A stretch of 43,586 nt of DNA, taken from NCBI RefSeq assembly GCF_028066395.1, contig NZ_JALCBM010000036.1, positions 1 to 43,586 on the forward strand, given 5' to 3'. Shown here in pieces: positions 14,107-23,072 of the stretch. The stretch's first letter is position 1; each line of letters begins with the position of its first letter. Position numbers and translations under genes: made by a program. The DNA comes from Ruegeria sp. (GTDB taxonomy: Bacteria; Pseudomonadota; Alphaproteobacteria; Rhodobacterales; Rhodobacteraceae). Below the pieces are notes generated by a model, which saw only the letters and a list, made by a program, of their open reading frames with translations, was not told the origin of the DNA and did no database searches.

Positions 14107-16775
14107 ATGTCCTGATTCTGGTCTGTCTCGGGTATGTGGTGCTGCTGTTCGGTGTCGCCTTTGCTGCCGACCGGATGGCGGCGGTGGGGAAGGGCAAGTG
14201 GTTACGTTCCCCTCTGATTTATACGCTATCGCTGTCGATCTACTGCACCGCCTGGACCTTTTACGGCGCTGTCGGCAACGCCGCGCGGTCGGGGTTGGAG
14301 TTCGTCACCATCTATCTGGGCCCAACGCTTGTCATGGTCGGATGGTGGTGGGGCCTGCGCAAACTGGTGCGCGTGGCACGCAGCCAAAGGGTAACCTCAA
14401 TCGCCGACCTGATTTCGTCCCGCTATGGAAAGTCCAACACGCTGGCGGTTTGCGTCACCATTCTAGCGGTTCTGGGCGGTACGCCCTATATCGCGCTGCA
14501 ATTGCAGTCGATCACCCTGTCCTTTTCGATCTTTGCCGAGGCGGACCCCACGGGGCTTTACCGCGAAGGCTCCAGCGTCTTCTGGGTCGCCACCGGTCTG
14601 GCCCTGTTCGCCATCCTGTTTGGCACCCGCAATCTGGACGCGAATGAGCGTCACCACGGCGTCGTCACCGCCATCGCGCTAGAGGCGGTGGTCAAGCTGG
14701 TGGCCCTGCTGGCGGTGGGCATCTTCGTGGTCTGGGGCATCGCCGGAGGGCTGGGGCCGATGATGGACCGGATTGACGCCTCGGAAATCGGGCAGTGGAA
14801 TGTGGACGCCAGCCGCTGGACCACTTTCACCTTCCTGTCGGCGGCCGCCTTCGTCTGCCTGCCGCGGATGTTTCAGGTCATGGTGGTCGAGAACGACGAC
14901 GAAAGCCATCTACGCACCGCCGCCTGGGCCTTTCCACTGTATCTGCTGTTGATGAGCCTCTTCGTCGTGCCCATCGCCGTGGTCGGGCTGGACCTGTTGC
15001 CCGAAGGGTCGAATCCGGACCTGTTCGTGCTGACCGTGCCGCTGTCGCAGGGCAATGACGGGCTGGCGGTGCTGTCTTTCATCGGTGGGTTCTCTTCGGC
15101 TACCTCGATGGTGATTGTGACCGCAATGGCGCTGTCGACGATGGTGTCGAACCACGTGGTCATGCCGATCTGGCTGAACACGCAGGACCGCCCGGGTGCG
15201 GTTCCGGGCGATGTGCGGACCATCGTTTTGCTGGCCCGGCGGGTGTCCATCGCCGCGATCATGGCGCTGGGCTATTTCTATTACAGCCTGTCGGGCGGCG
15301 GCGCTGCGCTGGCCTCGATCGGGTTGGTGGCCTTTGCCGGGATTTCGCAGATCCTGCCCGCGCTGGTGGGTGGCCTGTTCTGGCGTGGGGCCACGCGAAC
15401 AGGTGCTCTGGCGGGGCTGAGCGTCGGCTTCGGCCTGTGGATTTACACGTTATTGCTGCCGGGCATGGACGGTGGGATCATCCCGCATTCGGTCATTGAA
15501 CACGGTCCCTTCGGCTGGGGTTGGCTACGCCCGCAGGCGCTGTTCGGGATCGAAGGGATTGACCCGATGGTGCATACGGTGATGTGGTCGCTGCTGCTGA
15601 ACACCATCGCGTTTTGTTTGGCCTCGTTGCTGAGTTTCCCCAGCCCGATGGAACGGCTTCAGGGCGCGCAATTCGTCAACGTCTTTGACCACTCAGTCGC
15701 ACCGCGTGGTTGGACAGGGTCGGTGGCCCAAAGCGAAGATCTGATGATCATGACCCAGCGGATATTGGGCCCGACCCCTACGCAGGAGTTCTTTCAGGCC
15801 GAAGCCGAGCGTCAGAACGGCCGCCCCGGGCGGCTGCCGGAACCCACCCCGGGCTTTCTGCAACGGCTGGAACGCGAACTGAGCGGCTCGGTCGGTGCGG
15901 CCACGGCGCATGCGATGATCGGGCAGATCGTCGGCGGGGCCTCTGTCTCGGTCGAGGACCTGCTGGCTGTGGCCGACGAATCTGCGCAGATGCTGGAATA
16001 TTCCAGCCAGTTAGAGGCGAAATCAGCCGAGCTTAGCCGCACCGCCCGGCAATTGCGCGAGGCGAATGCCAAGCTGACGCAGGTGTCGATGCAAAAGGAC
16101 GCGTTCCTCAGTCAGGTCAGCCATGAGTTGCGCACGCCCATGACCTCGATCCGTGCGTTTTCCGAGATCATGCGGGATACGGACGGGCTTAGCGCGGATG
16201 AACAGACCCGATACGCGGCCATCATCCATGATGAGGCGCTGCGTCTGACACGCCTGCTGGACGATCTGCTGGACCTGAGCGTCCTGGAAAGCGGGCAAGT
16301 CAGTCTGAATATGGGCGACGGCACCTTGCGCGCGGTGCTGGACCGCGCGGTGTCAAGTGCGCTGACGGGCGGCGGCGCGACGTTGCAGGTGCGGCGCACG
16401 CGGGCGTCGGAACGGATGGCGTTGCATACCGATCTGGACCGTCTGGGGCAGGTGTTCATCAACCTGATCTCGAATGCGCAGAAATACTGTGACGCGGCAG
16501 AGCCTGTGCTGACCATTTCCGCCCATGATGTGGGCGGCCAGATGGTGGTGGATTTCGTCGATAATGGCAGCGGTATCCCGCCCGACGCGCAATCGATGGT
16601 GTTCGAGAAATTCGCCCGCGTCGGTTCGGACAAGGCCGGTGGAGCCGGGCTGGGTCTGGCGATCTGCCGCGAGATCATGCAACGTCTGGGCGGAGAGATT
16701 GCCTATCTGCCCGGGCAGGGCGGCGCGGCGTTTCGCATCAGCCTGCCGCTGGCTTATCAGCAGGCCGCGCAATAG
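14094..16775 (+). CDS. Sodium/solute symporter-histidine kinase (CbrA-like architecture)
   Basis: 893 residues. The N-terminal ~560 residues form a sodium:solute symporter fold with about 13 membrane helices (for example SIYCTAWTFYGAVG, NDGLAVLSFIGGFSSATSMV, ISQILPALVGGLFWRG). Next comes a linker, a coiled-coil region (LEAKSAELSRTARQLREANAKL), a HisKA domain with H677 in SHELRTPMTS, and a HATPase domain (NLISNAQKY, VDFVDNGSGIP, GGAGLGLAICRE). The start at 14094 is supported by GGAGGCGGATCA; 30 more upstream codons are open but overlap the preceding gene. CbrA-type kinases couple transport to signalling in carbon/nitrogen use. The ligand is not evident. Confidence 0.93.
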   Translation: MATLNVLILVCLGYVVLLFGVAFAADRMAAVGKGKWLRSPLIYTLSLSIYCTAWTFYGAVGNAARSGLEFVTIYLGPTLVMVGWWWGLRKLVRVARSQRVTSIADLISSRYGKSNTLAVCVTILAVLGGTPYIALQLQSITLSFSIFAEADPTGLYREGSSVFWVATGLALFAILFGTRNLDANERHHGVVTAIALEAVVKLVALLAVGIFVVWGIAGGLGPMMDRIDASEIGQWNVDASRWTTFTFLSAAAFVCLPRMFQVMVVENDDESHLRTAAWAFPLYLLLMSLFVVPIAVVGLDLLPEGSNPDLFVLTVPLSQGNDGLAVLSFIGGFSSATSMVIVTAMALSTMVSNHVVMPIWLNTQDRPGAVPGDVRTIVLLARRVSIAAIMALGYFYYSLSGGGAALASIGLVAFAGISQILPALVGGLFWRGATRTGALAGLSVGFGLWIYTLLLPGMDGGIIPHSVIEHGPFGWGWLRPQALFGIEGIDPMVHTVMWSLLLNTIAFCLASLLSFPSPMERLQGAQFVNVFDHSVAPRGWTGSVAQSEDLMIMTQRILGPTPTQEFFQAEAERQNGRPGRLPEPTPGFLQRLERELSGSVGAATAHAMIGQIVGGASVSVEDLLAVADESAQMLEYSSQLEAKSAELSRTARQLREANAKLTQVSMQKDAFLSQVSHELRTPMTSIRAFSEIMRDTDGLSADEQTRYAAIIHDEALRLTRLLDDLLDLSVLESGQVSLNMGDGTLRAVLDRAVSSALTGGGATLQVRRTRASERMALHTDLDRLGQVFINLISNAQKYCDAAEPVLTISAHDVGGQMVVDFVDNGSGIPPDAQSMVFEKFARVGSDKAGGAGLGLAICREIMQRLGGEIAYLPGQGGAAFRISLPLAYQQAAQ

Positions 16776-16853
16776 CGGTAGTATAAAGACATTCGTAACC
16801 CCCTGCGGGTTACACCGGGGGTCGGATCAGGATTTCTGGGGCGGCTCAATGCC

Positions 16854-17963
16854 ATGACACAACATCCCAACGCAGCCTTGGCGCGCAAACTCTCGGCGGG
16901 ACAGGACAGTGCCGGGAACAACCCCCGCTCGATTCTGCGCGCCTTGCGTTTGGCATTGGCCCGCGCGGCGGGAGAGCGGTTGAACCTGCCCCTGTCGGTG
17001 ATCGGCATCAAACAGGCCGTGCGCATGCAGGAGGACCTGACCGAGGTGATCGCAGATGGTTGGATGCTGCTGCACTTTGCCGCCGGTGACCGGGCGGCGG
17101 CGGTCTGCATCGATGCGGGGTGCGTTTCGGCCATCGTGCAGACCCAAACCATCGGAGAGGTGATGGGCGGTGAGCCGCAGCCTCGACCTTTCACCGATAC
17201 CGACGCGGCAATGGCCGCGCCACTGATCGAGGATTTGTTCACGCGCACGCAGGGTCTGGTTGAGGCTCCGCCAGACATCGCGCTTTTCTCCGGTTTCGAA
17301 TATGCCTCACGGGCCGAGGATGCGCGCGCGTTGCTACTGGGGTTGGTGAATGAAACCTACCGGGTGTTTGACTTGACCGTCGATCTGGCGGGTGGGTTGC
17401 GGCAAGGGCATCTGACGCTTTTGCTGCCGGAATTGTCTGAAGCCGAGGTGGACCACAGCCCCGAAGCCGTGGACGCCGGGATAAGTCTGGGTCAGGCCTC
17501 GGGCGTGATGCGGGCCGAGCTGCATGCAATGATCTGCCGGATGGCGTTGCCGCTTTCGAGTTTTTCCGAATTGAAAGCGGGGGATGTATTGCCCCTGACC
17601 GGCGCACGTCTGGACCGGACTGAGGTGCAGACAATCGACCGATCCCGCGCGGCCATCGGCAGGCTCGGTCAATGCGGTGGCATGCGCGCGGTGCGGCTTA
17701 ACGAACATGCGCCGCTGCCAGCTTTGGCGGACGGGCTTGAGAGTGGTTTTCTGGAAAGCCGGACGGGACGGCCAGCCGAGGTTTCCGAGGTCATCCCGCC
17801 CGAGGATGCGGATGCCTTGCCTGATACATTGTTGTCCGCCGATCTGATGATCCCGGACGAAGAGGAGCTGACTTTAACTGATTCCCACCAAATGGTTTCG
17901 GAAATCTCGCAACTAGCGGGGCTGTCAGAGCATGGAGAGGATGGTGATCTGACCGGACTATGA
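16854..17963 (+). CDS. FliM/FliN-family flagellar motor switch-like protein
   Basis: 369 residues. The middle part matches the FliM-like CheC fold region (TQTIGEVMGGEP, RPFTDTDAAMAAPLIEDLF). At about 215-290 it has a SpoA/FliN surface-presentation domain (MICRMALPLSSFSELKAGDVLPL, GQCGGMRAVRLNE). The C-terminal ~80 residues are acidic and low-complexity. In the flagellar C-ring FliM binds CheY-P and FliG. No other flagellar gene is in the window, so this copy stands alone. A 7-bp hairpin (16796-16813) lies in the leader. The stop overlaps the convergent sulfur-transferase stop by 6 bases. Confidence 0.8.
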   Translation: MTQHPNAALARKLSAGQDSAGNNPRSILRALRLALARAAGERLNLPLSVIGIKQAVRMQEDLTEVIADGWMLLHFAAGDRAAAVCIDAGCVSAIVQTQTIGEVMGGEPQPRPFTDTDAAMAAPLIEDLFTRTQGLVEAPPDIALFSGFEYASRAEDARALLLGLVNETYRVFDLTVDLAGGLRQGHLTLLLPELSEAEVDHSPEAVDAGISLGQASGVMRAELHAMICRMALPLSSFSELKAGDVLPLTGARLDRTEVQTIDRSRAAIGRLGQCGGMRAVRLNEHAPLPALADGLESGFLESRTGRPAEVSEVIPPEDADALPDTLLSADLMIPDEEELTLTDSHQMVSEISQLAGLSEHGEDGDLTGL

Positions 17964-18386
17964 CGTCTCGCGCAGCTGGTCCAGCGCCGGGCGCAGACCG
18001 TCCAGCGCGTATCCGGCCTTGCCGGTGGCATCCAGAATCTCGTCAGTGCTTAGCCGGTCGCATTGGCCCAGCGCCCAAACCACCGAACACCGCGTGCCCG
18101 AGGCACAATAGGCCAGAACCGGCCCCGCGCAGCTTTCGGCCAGATCCCGTTGAAGCGCGACGTTTTCGGGGGTCATGGTCTGGTGAGTCAGTTCCAGCAC
18201 CTCATACTCCATCCCCGCGGCCCGCACGGCCTCGCCAATGGCGTCCGACTGCTGATTGGGCGGAACCTCGGCATTGGGGCGGTTGCAGATCACCTTGACA
18301 AAACCTGCCTCGGCAATGGCGGGCACGTCTTCGACCGAGATTTGGGGCGAGACGGCGTAGCGGGGGGTAATCGGGCGAATCTCCAT
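17958..18386 (-). CDS. TIGR01244/DUF442-type sulfur transferase
   Basis: 142 residues with a phosphatase/rhodanese-like fold: MEIRPITPRYAVSPQI, ICNRPNAEVPPNQQSD, and a P-loop-type active site with Cys in LAYCASGTRCSVVW (first Cys probably catalytic). This is the DUF442 domain that forms the N-terminal half of Blh (beta-lactamase-like hydrolase) proteins, which detoxify sulfide and persulfide and are repressed by BigR. Here it is a separate protein downstream of the metallohydrolase that matches the other half of Blh. The two may form one enzyme system moving sulfane sulfur. Confidence 0.9.
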   Translation of the reverse strand: MEIRPITPRYAVSPQISVEDVPAIAEAGFVKVICNRPNAEVPPNQQSDAIGEAVRAAGMEYEVLELTHQTMTPENVALQRDLAESCAGPVLAYCASGTRCSVVWALGQCDRLSTDEILDATGKAGYALDGLRPALDQLRETS

Positions 18387-18395
18387 GGCGAATGC

Positions 18396-18533
18396 TTAGG
18401 CCGCGTTGGCCAGCCTGTCCAGTTGCGCGCCGGGTTTCAGGGCAAACGGCAGGCCCCGAAGCGTTGGCATTGCGTCCTGCACCGGGTTGGGGACGATCAC
18501 ATCGCCCTCGCGCGCCACGGTTTTGTGGGTCAC
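18396..18533 (-). CDS. Possible 45-residue protein between metallohydrolase and sulfur transferase
   Basis: A GTG-started frame fits exactly between its neighbours. Its GTG overlaps the TGA of the metallohydrolase (GTGA-type overlap), and its TAA is 9 bases before the sulfur-transferase ATG. The protein reads THKTVAREGDVIVPNPVQD and then LRGLPFALKPGAQL. It has no signal peptide or known family. The spacing argues for a coupled small gene; the lack of a recognised family and a visible ribosome site argues for caution. Confidence 0.4.
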   Translation of the reverse strand: MTHKTVAREGDVIVPNPVQDAMPTLRGLPFALKPGAQLDRLANAA

Positions 18534-19393
18534 ATCTTGTTGACGGGTATCTTCAGGAACACATCGCCTTTTTCGTCCGCAGGCGGCATCTGCCCTGCGC
18601 GCATGTTCACCTGCAGCGACGGCAGGATCAGCCGGGGCATCGCAAGTGTGGCGTCACGGGCATCGCGCATCTCGACAAAGTCCTCGATGCTGCGGCCCTG
18701 GCCGATATGGACGTTCAGGGCCTTTTGCTCTCCGACAGTTGTTTCCCATGCGTATTCGTCCCGCCCGGGGGCCTTGTAATCGTGGCCCACAAAGATGCGC
18801 GTCTCATCCGGCAGTGCGAGAATCCTCTGGATCGACGCATAAAGATCCGCCGATGACCCGCCGGGAAAATCGCAGCGCGCGGTGCCGAAATCGGGCATGA
18901 ACAGGGTATCCCCGACAAAAGCCGCATCCCCGATCACATAGGTCATGCAGGCCGGTGTATGGCCGGGCGTGTGCAGAACATCCCCACGCATCTGACCGAT
19001 GTGAAAGCTGTCGCCTTCGGAAAACAACGCATCGAACTGGCTGCCATCGCGCTGAAACTCGGTCCCTTCGTTGAAGATTTTACCGAACGTGTCCTGGATC
19101 ACCACGATATTGGCACCGATGCCGATCTTGCCGCCCAGTTTCTGTTGCAGATAGGGGGCGGCGGACAGGTGGTCGGCATGCACATGGCTTTCCAATATCC
19201 AGTCCACCCGCAGACCCTGATCATTTACATACTCAATGACCCGATCCGCCGATGCCGTGTTCGTCCGGCCCGAGGCGTGGTCGAAATCCAGCACGCTGTC
19301 GATGATGGCGCAGGCCGAACCTTCGGGTTCCTGCACCACATAGGACACCGTAAAGGTCTCAGGGTCGAAGAAGGGTTGCACTTTGGGCGTCAT
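18530..19393 (-). CDS. MBL-fold persulfide dioxygenase-like hydrolase (Blh/ETHE1 type)
   Basis: 287 residues. The metallo-beta-lactamase signature SHVHADHLSAAPYL (HxHxDH) lies near residue 75, followed by HTPGHTPACMTYV, FVGDTLFMPDFGTARCDFPGG and IFVGHDYKAPGRDEYAWETTV. The FGTARCDFPGG segment and short spacing are typical of ETHE1/Blh persulfide dioxygenases, which oxidise glutathione persulfide to sulfite using one iron. The start at 19393 follows AGGAGGAGCCC, an excellent ribosome site. It is the first gene of the operon with the sulfur transferase. BigR-type control by the ArsR-like repressor at 4149-4484 is a reasonable inference. Confidence 0.9.
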   Translation of the reverse strand: MTPKVQPFFDPETFTVSYVVQEPEGSACAIIDSVLDFDHASGRTNTASADRVIEYVNDQGLRVDWILESHVHADHLSAAPYLQQKLGGKIGIGANIVVIQDTFGKIFNEGTEFQRDGSQFDALFSEGDSFHIGQMRGDVLHTPGHTPACMTYVIGDAAFVGDTLFMPDFGTARCDFPGGSSADLYASIQRILALPDETRIFVGHDYKAPGRDEYAWETTVGEQKALNVHIGQGRSIEDFVEMRDARDATLAMPRLILPSLQVNMRAGQMPPADEKGDVFLKIPVNKM

Positions 19394-19632
19394 GGGCTCC
19401 TCCTGTCGGCGCATTCCCATACAGGTAATGGAATGTGTCGAAAATTCCAGATCACGTTTTGATGTCGCTCAAGGCGATCATAGGTGATTTCGCCTAATCT
19501 TTCATCATCGGGCGGCTTGGGGCCAATTTTCTGCGGCGACAGGCAAGAAATTGCGTGAAGTTCACCGAGTCTCAAATTGGTCTTAATGTCGTTACATATA
19601 TCGGACACAGTGGTGACATGTGGGAGGATGCC

Positions 19633-19848
19633 ATGACTGCTCAGGATCTTTTTTCCGAAGCCGAACAGCTGGAACAAAAGCTGGACGGCGCATGCCTTGA
19701 TACCCGGCTGGCCCTGCAACCCAGCGTCAGCAAAGTTCTGGACCGGATGCGCGCAAGCGGCGTGAATATTCCGTCGCGTCTGCGGCGTCTGGATGCGGCG
19801 CTGTGCGAGGATGCGATCGAGGCGCGATTTGACAATATGCCGGTCTGA
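19633..19848 (+). CDS. Small conserved-type hypothetical protein
   Basis: 71 residues, soluble, mostly helical: AQDLFSEAEQLEQKLD, then PSVSKVLDRMRASGVNIPSRLRRLDAAL. I do not recognise the family. GGGAGG lies directly before the ATG at 19633, which sets the start; earlier Mets exist but lack a site. It has its own 239-base upstream region shared with the divergent persulfide-dioxygenase gene, so the promoters may be linked. Confidence 0.75.
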   Translation: MTAQDLFSEAEQLEQKLDGACLDTRLALQPSVSKVLDRMRASGVNIPSRLRRLDAALCEDAIEARFDNMPV

Positions 19849-19857
19849 CCGGGGTGG

Positions 19858-20076
19858 TCATCCCAGTGAAATGCCGAGGATGACCATCATCAACCCGATC
19901 ACCGACAAAAACAGCGCGCCCATGTTCCAGGGCAGCACGCTTTGGACGGCGGCGCGCAACTCATCGTCGGACAGGCCGGATTTGCGGGCTTTCATCACCC
20001 GCAGAATGCACCAGACAAGGCCGATCAACCCGGCCACGGACAGGGCGGCCCCGCCCCAGACGATGATGTCGAACAT
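19858..20076 (-). CDS. Small two-helix membrane protein
   Basis: 72 residues from ATG 20076 (a TTG three codons upstream is the alternative). Two membrane helices (VWGGAALSVAGLIGLVWCIL and ALFLSVIGLMMVILGISL) flank a short charged loop (RVMKARKSGLSDDELRAAV). It matches the style of small Rhodobacterales membrane proteins of unknown function. It is convergent with the preceding small gene, with 9 bases between stops. Confidence 0.75.
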   Translation of the reverse strand: MFDIIVWGGAALSVAGLIGLVWCILRVMKARKSGLSDDELRAAVQSVLPWNMGALFLSVIGLMMVILGISLG

Positions 20077-20242
20077 GGTTTCCAACGCTTGCCAATTTTC
20101 CTGCGACCGCGCTTAGCGGATCGGCGGTGCCGGGACAAGCCCGGCGGCCCGATTGCGCGCTTGCGCCCCGCGTGGTGTCGATGTATCCGGCAGGGTGCCC
20201 GATAACCTTCGCATCGCCGATCAGCCCGTGGGAGAGACTTAG

Positions 20243-20512
20243 ATGGAAGACATCACCGAAGACCAGGCCGCCGCCAACTACCGGGTGACCGCAGGTGAGC
20301 TGCGCCAGTTCGTGGAACGCATCGAGCGTCTGGAGATGGAAAAGAAGGATATCGCCGATCAGGTCAAAGAGGTCTACGCCGAAAGCAAGGCGCGCGGCTA
20401 CGACGTCAAGGCCATGCGCAGCATCATCGCCCTGCGCAAGCGAGACAAGGATGACATTGCCGAACAGGAAGCCGTCATCGAGATGTACAAAGAAGCGCTG
20501 GGCATGACCTGA
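20243..20512 (+). CDS. gapR: GapR-like (DUF2312) nucleoid-associated protein
   Basis: 89 residues of DUF2312: AGELRQFVERIERLEMEKKDIADQVKEVYAESKARGYDVKAMR, then LRKRDKDDIAEQEAVIEMYKEALG. GapR of Caulobacter is a coiled-coil DNA-binding protein that encircles overtwisted, AT-rich DNA ahead of polymerases and is nearly universal in alphaproteobacteria. Length and sequence fit the whole family. GGGAGAG precedes the ATG. It is convergent with the GcvT-family gene, 22 bases apart. Confidence 0.95.
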   Translation: MEDITEDQAAANYRVTAGELRQFVERIERLEMEKKDIADQVKEVYAESKARGYDVKAMRSIIALRKRDKDDIAEQEAVIEMYKEALGMT

Positions 20513-20534
20513 ACTCGCGCTGGACGGCTGGCCG

Positions 20535-22961
20535 TCAGGCCAGCCCTCGGGGCAGGTGGTTTTGCGGGTCGAACAGGCACAGTTGCTGCACGGTCGCCTG
20601 CACGGTTTTTCCGAACAGAAGAATTTCGACGACCGACCCGGTTCCGGCATGTTCGGGTTCGATATAGGCCATCGCGAGGTTCTTGTTCACCCGATATCCC
20701 CAAGCGGCTGAGGTGATCGAGCCGATGGGCTTTCCGTTCACAAAGACACCTTCGCCCGGTTGCGCCGGGGCCTCGGTGCTGTGCAACTCAAGGACAACTC
20801 GTTCTTTGCGATTGCCAGCCGCCATTTGTGCCTGAAGGCCGGGTTTGCCGGGGAAATCCTTGTTCAGATCGACAAAGCGGGACAGCTTGGCCTCGACCGG
20901 GTTGAATTCGGTGATGAAATCGCCTTTCCAGTGTCCATAGCCTTTTTCCAACCGCATGGACTCAATGGCGTACATTCCGAAATGCGTCAGGCCGAATGCC
21001 TCACCTGCGCGGGTCAGGATGTCGTAGGCGGCCAGCAGTTGGGAGTTGGGGATGTGCAGCTCGAATGCCTGTTCGCCGGAATAGCTGATGGCGATGGCCA
21101 GCGCCTCGACATGGCCGATAAAGACCCGCTGCGCGCTTAGCCATGGGAAAGCCTGTTGGCTCCAATCGGTGCGGGGGGAGACCGAGGCCAGAAGGTCGCG
21201 GGTTTTCGGACCGGCCAGCACCAGCATTGTATGCGTGTTTGTCCGGCTCTCGATGCGGATGTCCGAGCCGTGCGGCAGGTTCTCGGTCAGCCAGTCCATA
21301 TCGTGATATTCCGCCGTTGCGGCAGAGCCGTAGAAGACCTCATGCTCGTCAAGCGGCACACTCGTGGCCTCGCCCGCGATATTGCCCTTGGGGGTCAGGA
21401 AATAGCACAGCGACGCCTTGCCTGGTTTCGCGGATACGGGTGAGCACGTGAGGCCGCTCAGCCAGTCCAGTGCGTCTGGGCCGGTAATGCGGTAGTGGTT
21501 GAAACCTGACAGTTCGGCCAGACCAACGTTTTCCGTCAGCGCCTGTATCTCGGCCCCGACCACATCGTGGCAGTTTTGGAACCGATAACCATGGCTTTCG
21601 GTAAACGCGGGGCCGGGTTTGTAGAAACTTGTCCGTTCCCACCCGTTGACCACGCCGAATGCGGCCCCTTTGGCCTGTAGCACAGGGTGCAAAGGTGAGG
21701 CTTTGGCCGGTCGCCCGGCCGGGCGGTGTTCGTGGGGCAGATGCCAGCGGAATTCGTTCTGATAATCCTCGATGGCCTTCAGGGCGGTGTATTCGGTGGT
21801 GGCATGGCTGGTGATCCGGCGCGGGTCCAGCTGCCAGCAATCCCATTCGGTTTCGCCATGCACGATCATCTGAGCCAGCATCTTGCCGTATCCGCCACCT
21901 TCGCCAATGCCCACGCGCAGCCCGTTCATCGACCAGCAATTGCGCAGCCCCGGCTGTTTCCCGATCAGAGGGCCCGCATCGGCAGCATAGGAAATCGGCC
22001 CGTTGACCACGGACTTGATGCCGACCTCCTGCAAGCAGGGGAAGCGGTCAAAGATCGGCTCCATCTTGGGCAACAGCCGGTCCAGATCATTGGGGCAGAG
22101 CGCATTCACGAAGTCCGGGTCGATGCCATCCATGCCGAAGGTCTTGCAGTCATGTTCATAGATGCCGACCAGCAGCCCGTTCTTTTCCTGCCGCATATAG
22201 AACGTGTCGCGCGGGCAGCGGACCATGGGTACCCGACCGTCGCGGGCGACCAGTTCGGGGATGTCGTCGGTGACGAAATACATATGCTCCATCGCGATGA
22301 CCGGGTATTTGATGCCCATCAGCGCGCCGACCTCATTCACGCGGTAACCTGCAGCGATGACGATATGTTCGGCGGTGATTGAGCCCTTGTCGGTGGATAC
22401 CAGCCATTCACCGCCGGGTTGCTGTTTCAGTCTCGTCACCGGCGTGTTCCGATGGATCGCGGCGCCCGCCTTGCGCGACCGGGCCGCCAGCGCCTGACAC
22501 AGCTGCGCGGGGTCGATATCGCCGTCCTTTTCATCCCATAGCGCCGCGAGCACGTCCGAGACCTCCAGCAACGGATTGCGCCGTTTGGCCTCGGCGGCGT
22601 CCAACAGATCGAACTCGATCCCCAGCCCCTTGGCGACGGACATGATGTGATGCACCTCGTCCACATGGGTGGGGCTGGTCAGCAGGCGCATGCCGCCGGT
22701 GGCGTGGTGGTAATTGATCGGATAGGCGGGGTCCTCGGCCAGTTCCTTGTACAGGTCGATCGTGTACCGGCGCAGCAACAGCAGCAATTGGTTGAAGGCG
22801 ACGCTGGGGCACTGGGCGGCGGAATGCCATGTGGTGCCCGAGGTCAGCTCATTCCGTTCCAGCAGAACCACATCGGTCCAACCTTCAAGGGTCAGGTGGT
22901 AGAGCGCGGATAGCCCGCCGATCCCGCCGCCAATCACCACGACACGTGCATGCGTTTGCAT
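20535..22961 (-). CDS. FAD-dependent dimethylglycine/sarcosine dehydrogenase-like protein with GcvT domains
   Basis: 808 residues. An N-terminal FAD-binding DAO domain starts with VVVIGGGIGGLSALYHL (11-16 Gly motif) and contains SGTTWHSAAQ (near the covalent-FAD site of the family), followed by an FAO_M-like middle region. The C-terminal half carries aminomethyltransferase domains GCV_T and GCV_T_C (for example LAELSGFNHYRITGPDALDWL, YGHWKGDFITEFNPVEA). Such proteins oxidise N-methyl groups and pass one-carbon units to tetrahydrofolate. It is divergent from the LysR gene and lies next to Rieske/choline-sulfatase genes, which fits demethylation of a betaine-derived amine. The exact substrate is unknown. 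Confidence 0.88.
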   Translation of the reverse strand: MQTHARVVVIGGGIGGLSALYHLTLEGWTDVVLLERNELTSGTTWHSAAQCPSVAFNQLLLLLRRYTIDLYKELAEDPAYPINYHHATGGMRLLTSPTHVDEVHHIMSVAKGLGIEFDLLDAAEAKRRNPLLEVSDVLAALWDEKDGDIDPAQLCQALAARSRKAGAAIHRNTPVTRLKQQPGGEWLVSTDKGSITAEHIVIAAGYRVNEVGALMGIKYPVIAMEHMYFVTDDIPELVARDGRVPMVRCPRDTFYMRQEKNGLLVGIYEHDCKTFGMDGIDPDFVNALCPNDLDRLLPKMEPIFDRFPCLQEVGIKSVVNGPISYAADAGPLIGKQPGLRNCWSMNGLRVGIGEGGGYGKMLAQMIVHGETEWDCWQLDPRRITSHATTEYTALKAIEDYQNEFRWHLPHEHRPAGRPAKASPLHPVLQAKGAAFGVVNGWERTSFYKPGPAFTESHGYRFQNCHDVVGAEIQALTENVGLAELSGFNHYRITGPDALDWLSGLTCSPVSAKPGKASLCYFLTPKGNIAGEATSVPLDEHEVFYGSAATAEYHDMDWLTENLPHGSDIRIESRTNTHTMLVLAGPKTRDLLASVSPRTDWSQQAFPWLSAQRVFIGHVEALAIAISYSGEQAFELHIPNSQLLAAYDILTRAGEAFGLTHFGMYAIESMRLEKGYGHWKGDFITEFNPVEAKLSRFVDLNKDFPGKPGLQAQMAAGNRKERVVLELHSTEAPAQPGEGVFVNGKPIGSITSAAWGYRVNKNLAMAYIEPEHAGTGSVVEILLFGKTVQATVQQLCLFDPQNHLPRGLA

Positions 22962-23072
22962 CGTCTTTACCCTTTCGATGTCCCGATGCGGTCAATAAAG
23001 CGCAAAGCATTTCTTTTGAAAAAAAGAAAAATAGGAATACTAAAGTCGAAATTTCTGAATAAAGGGATCGCC

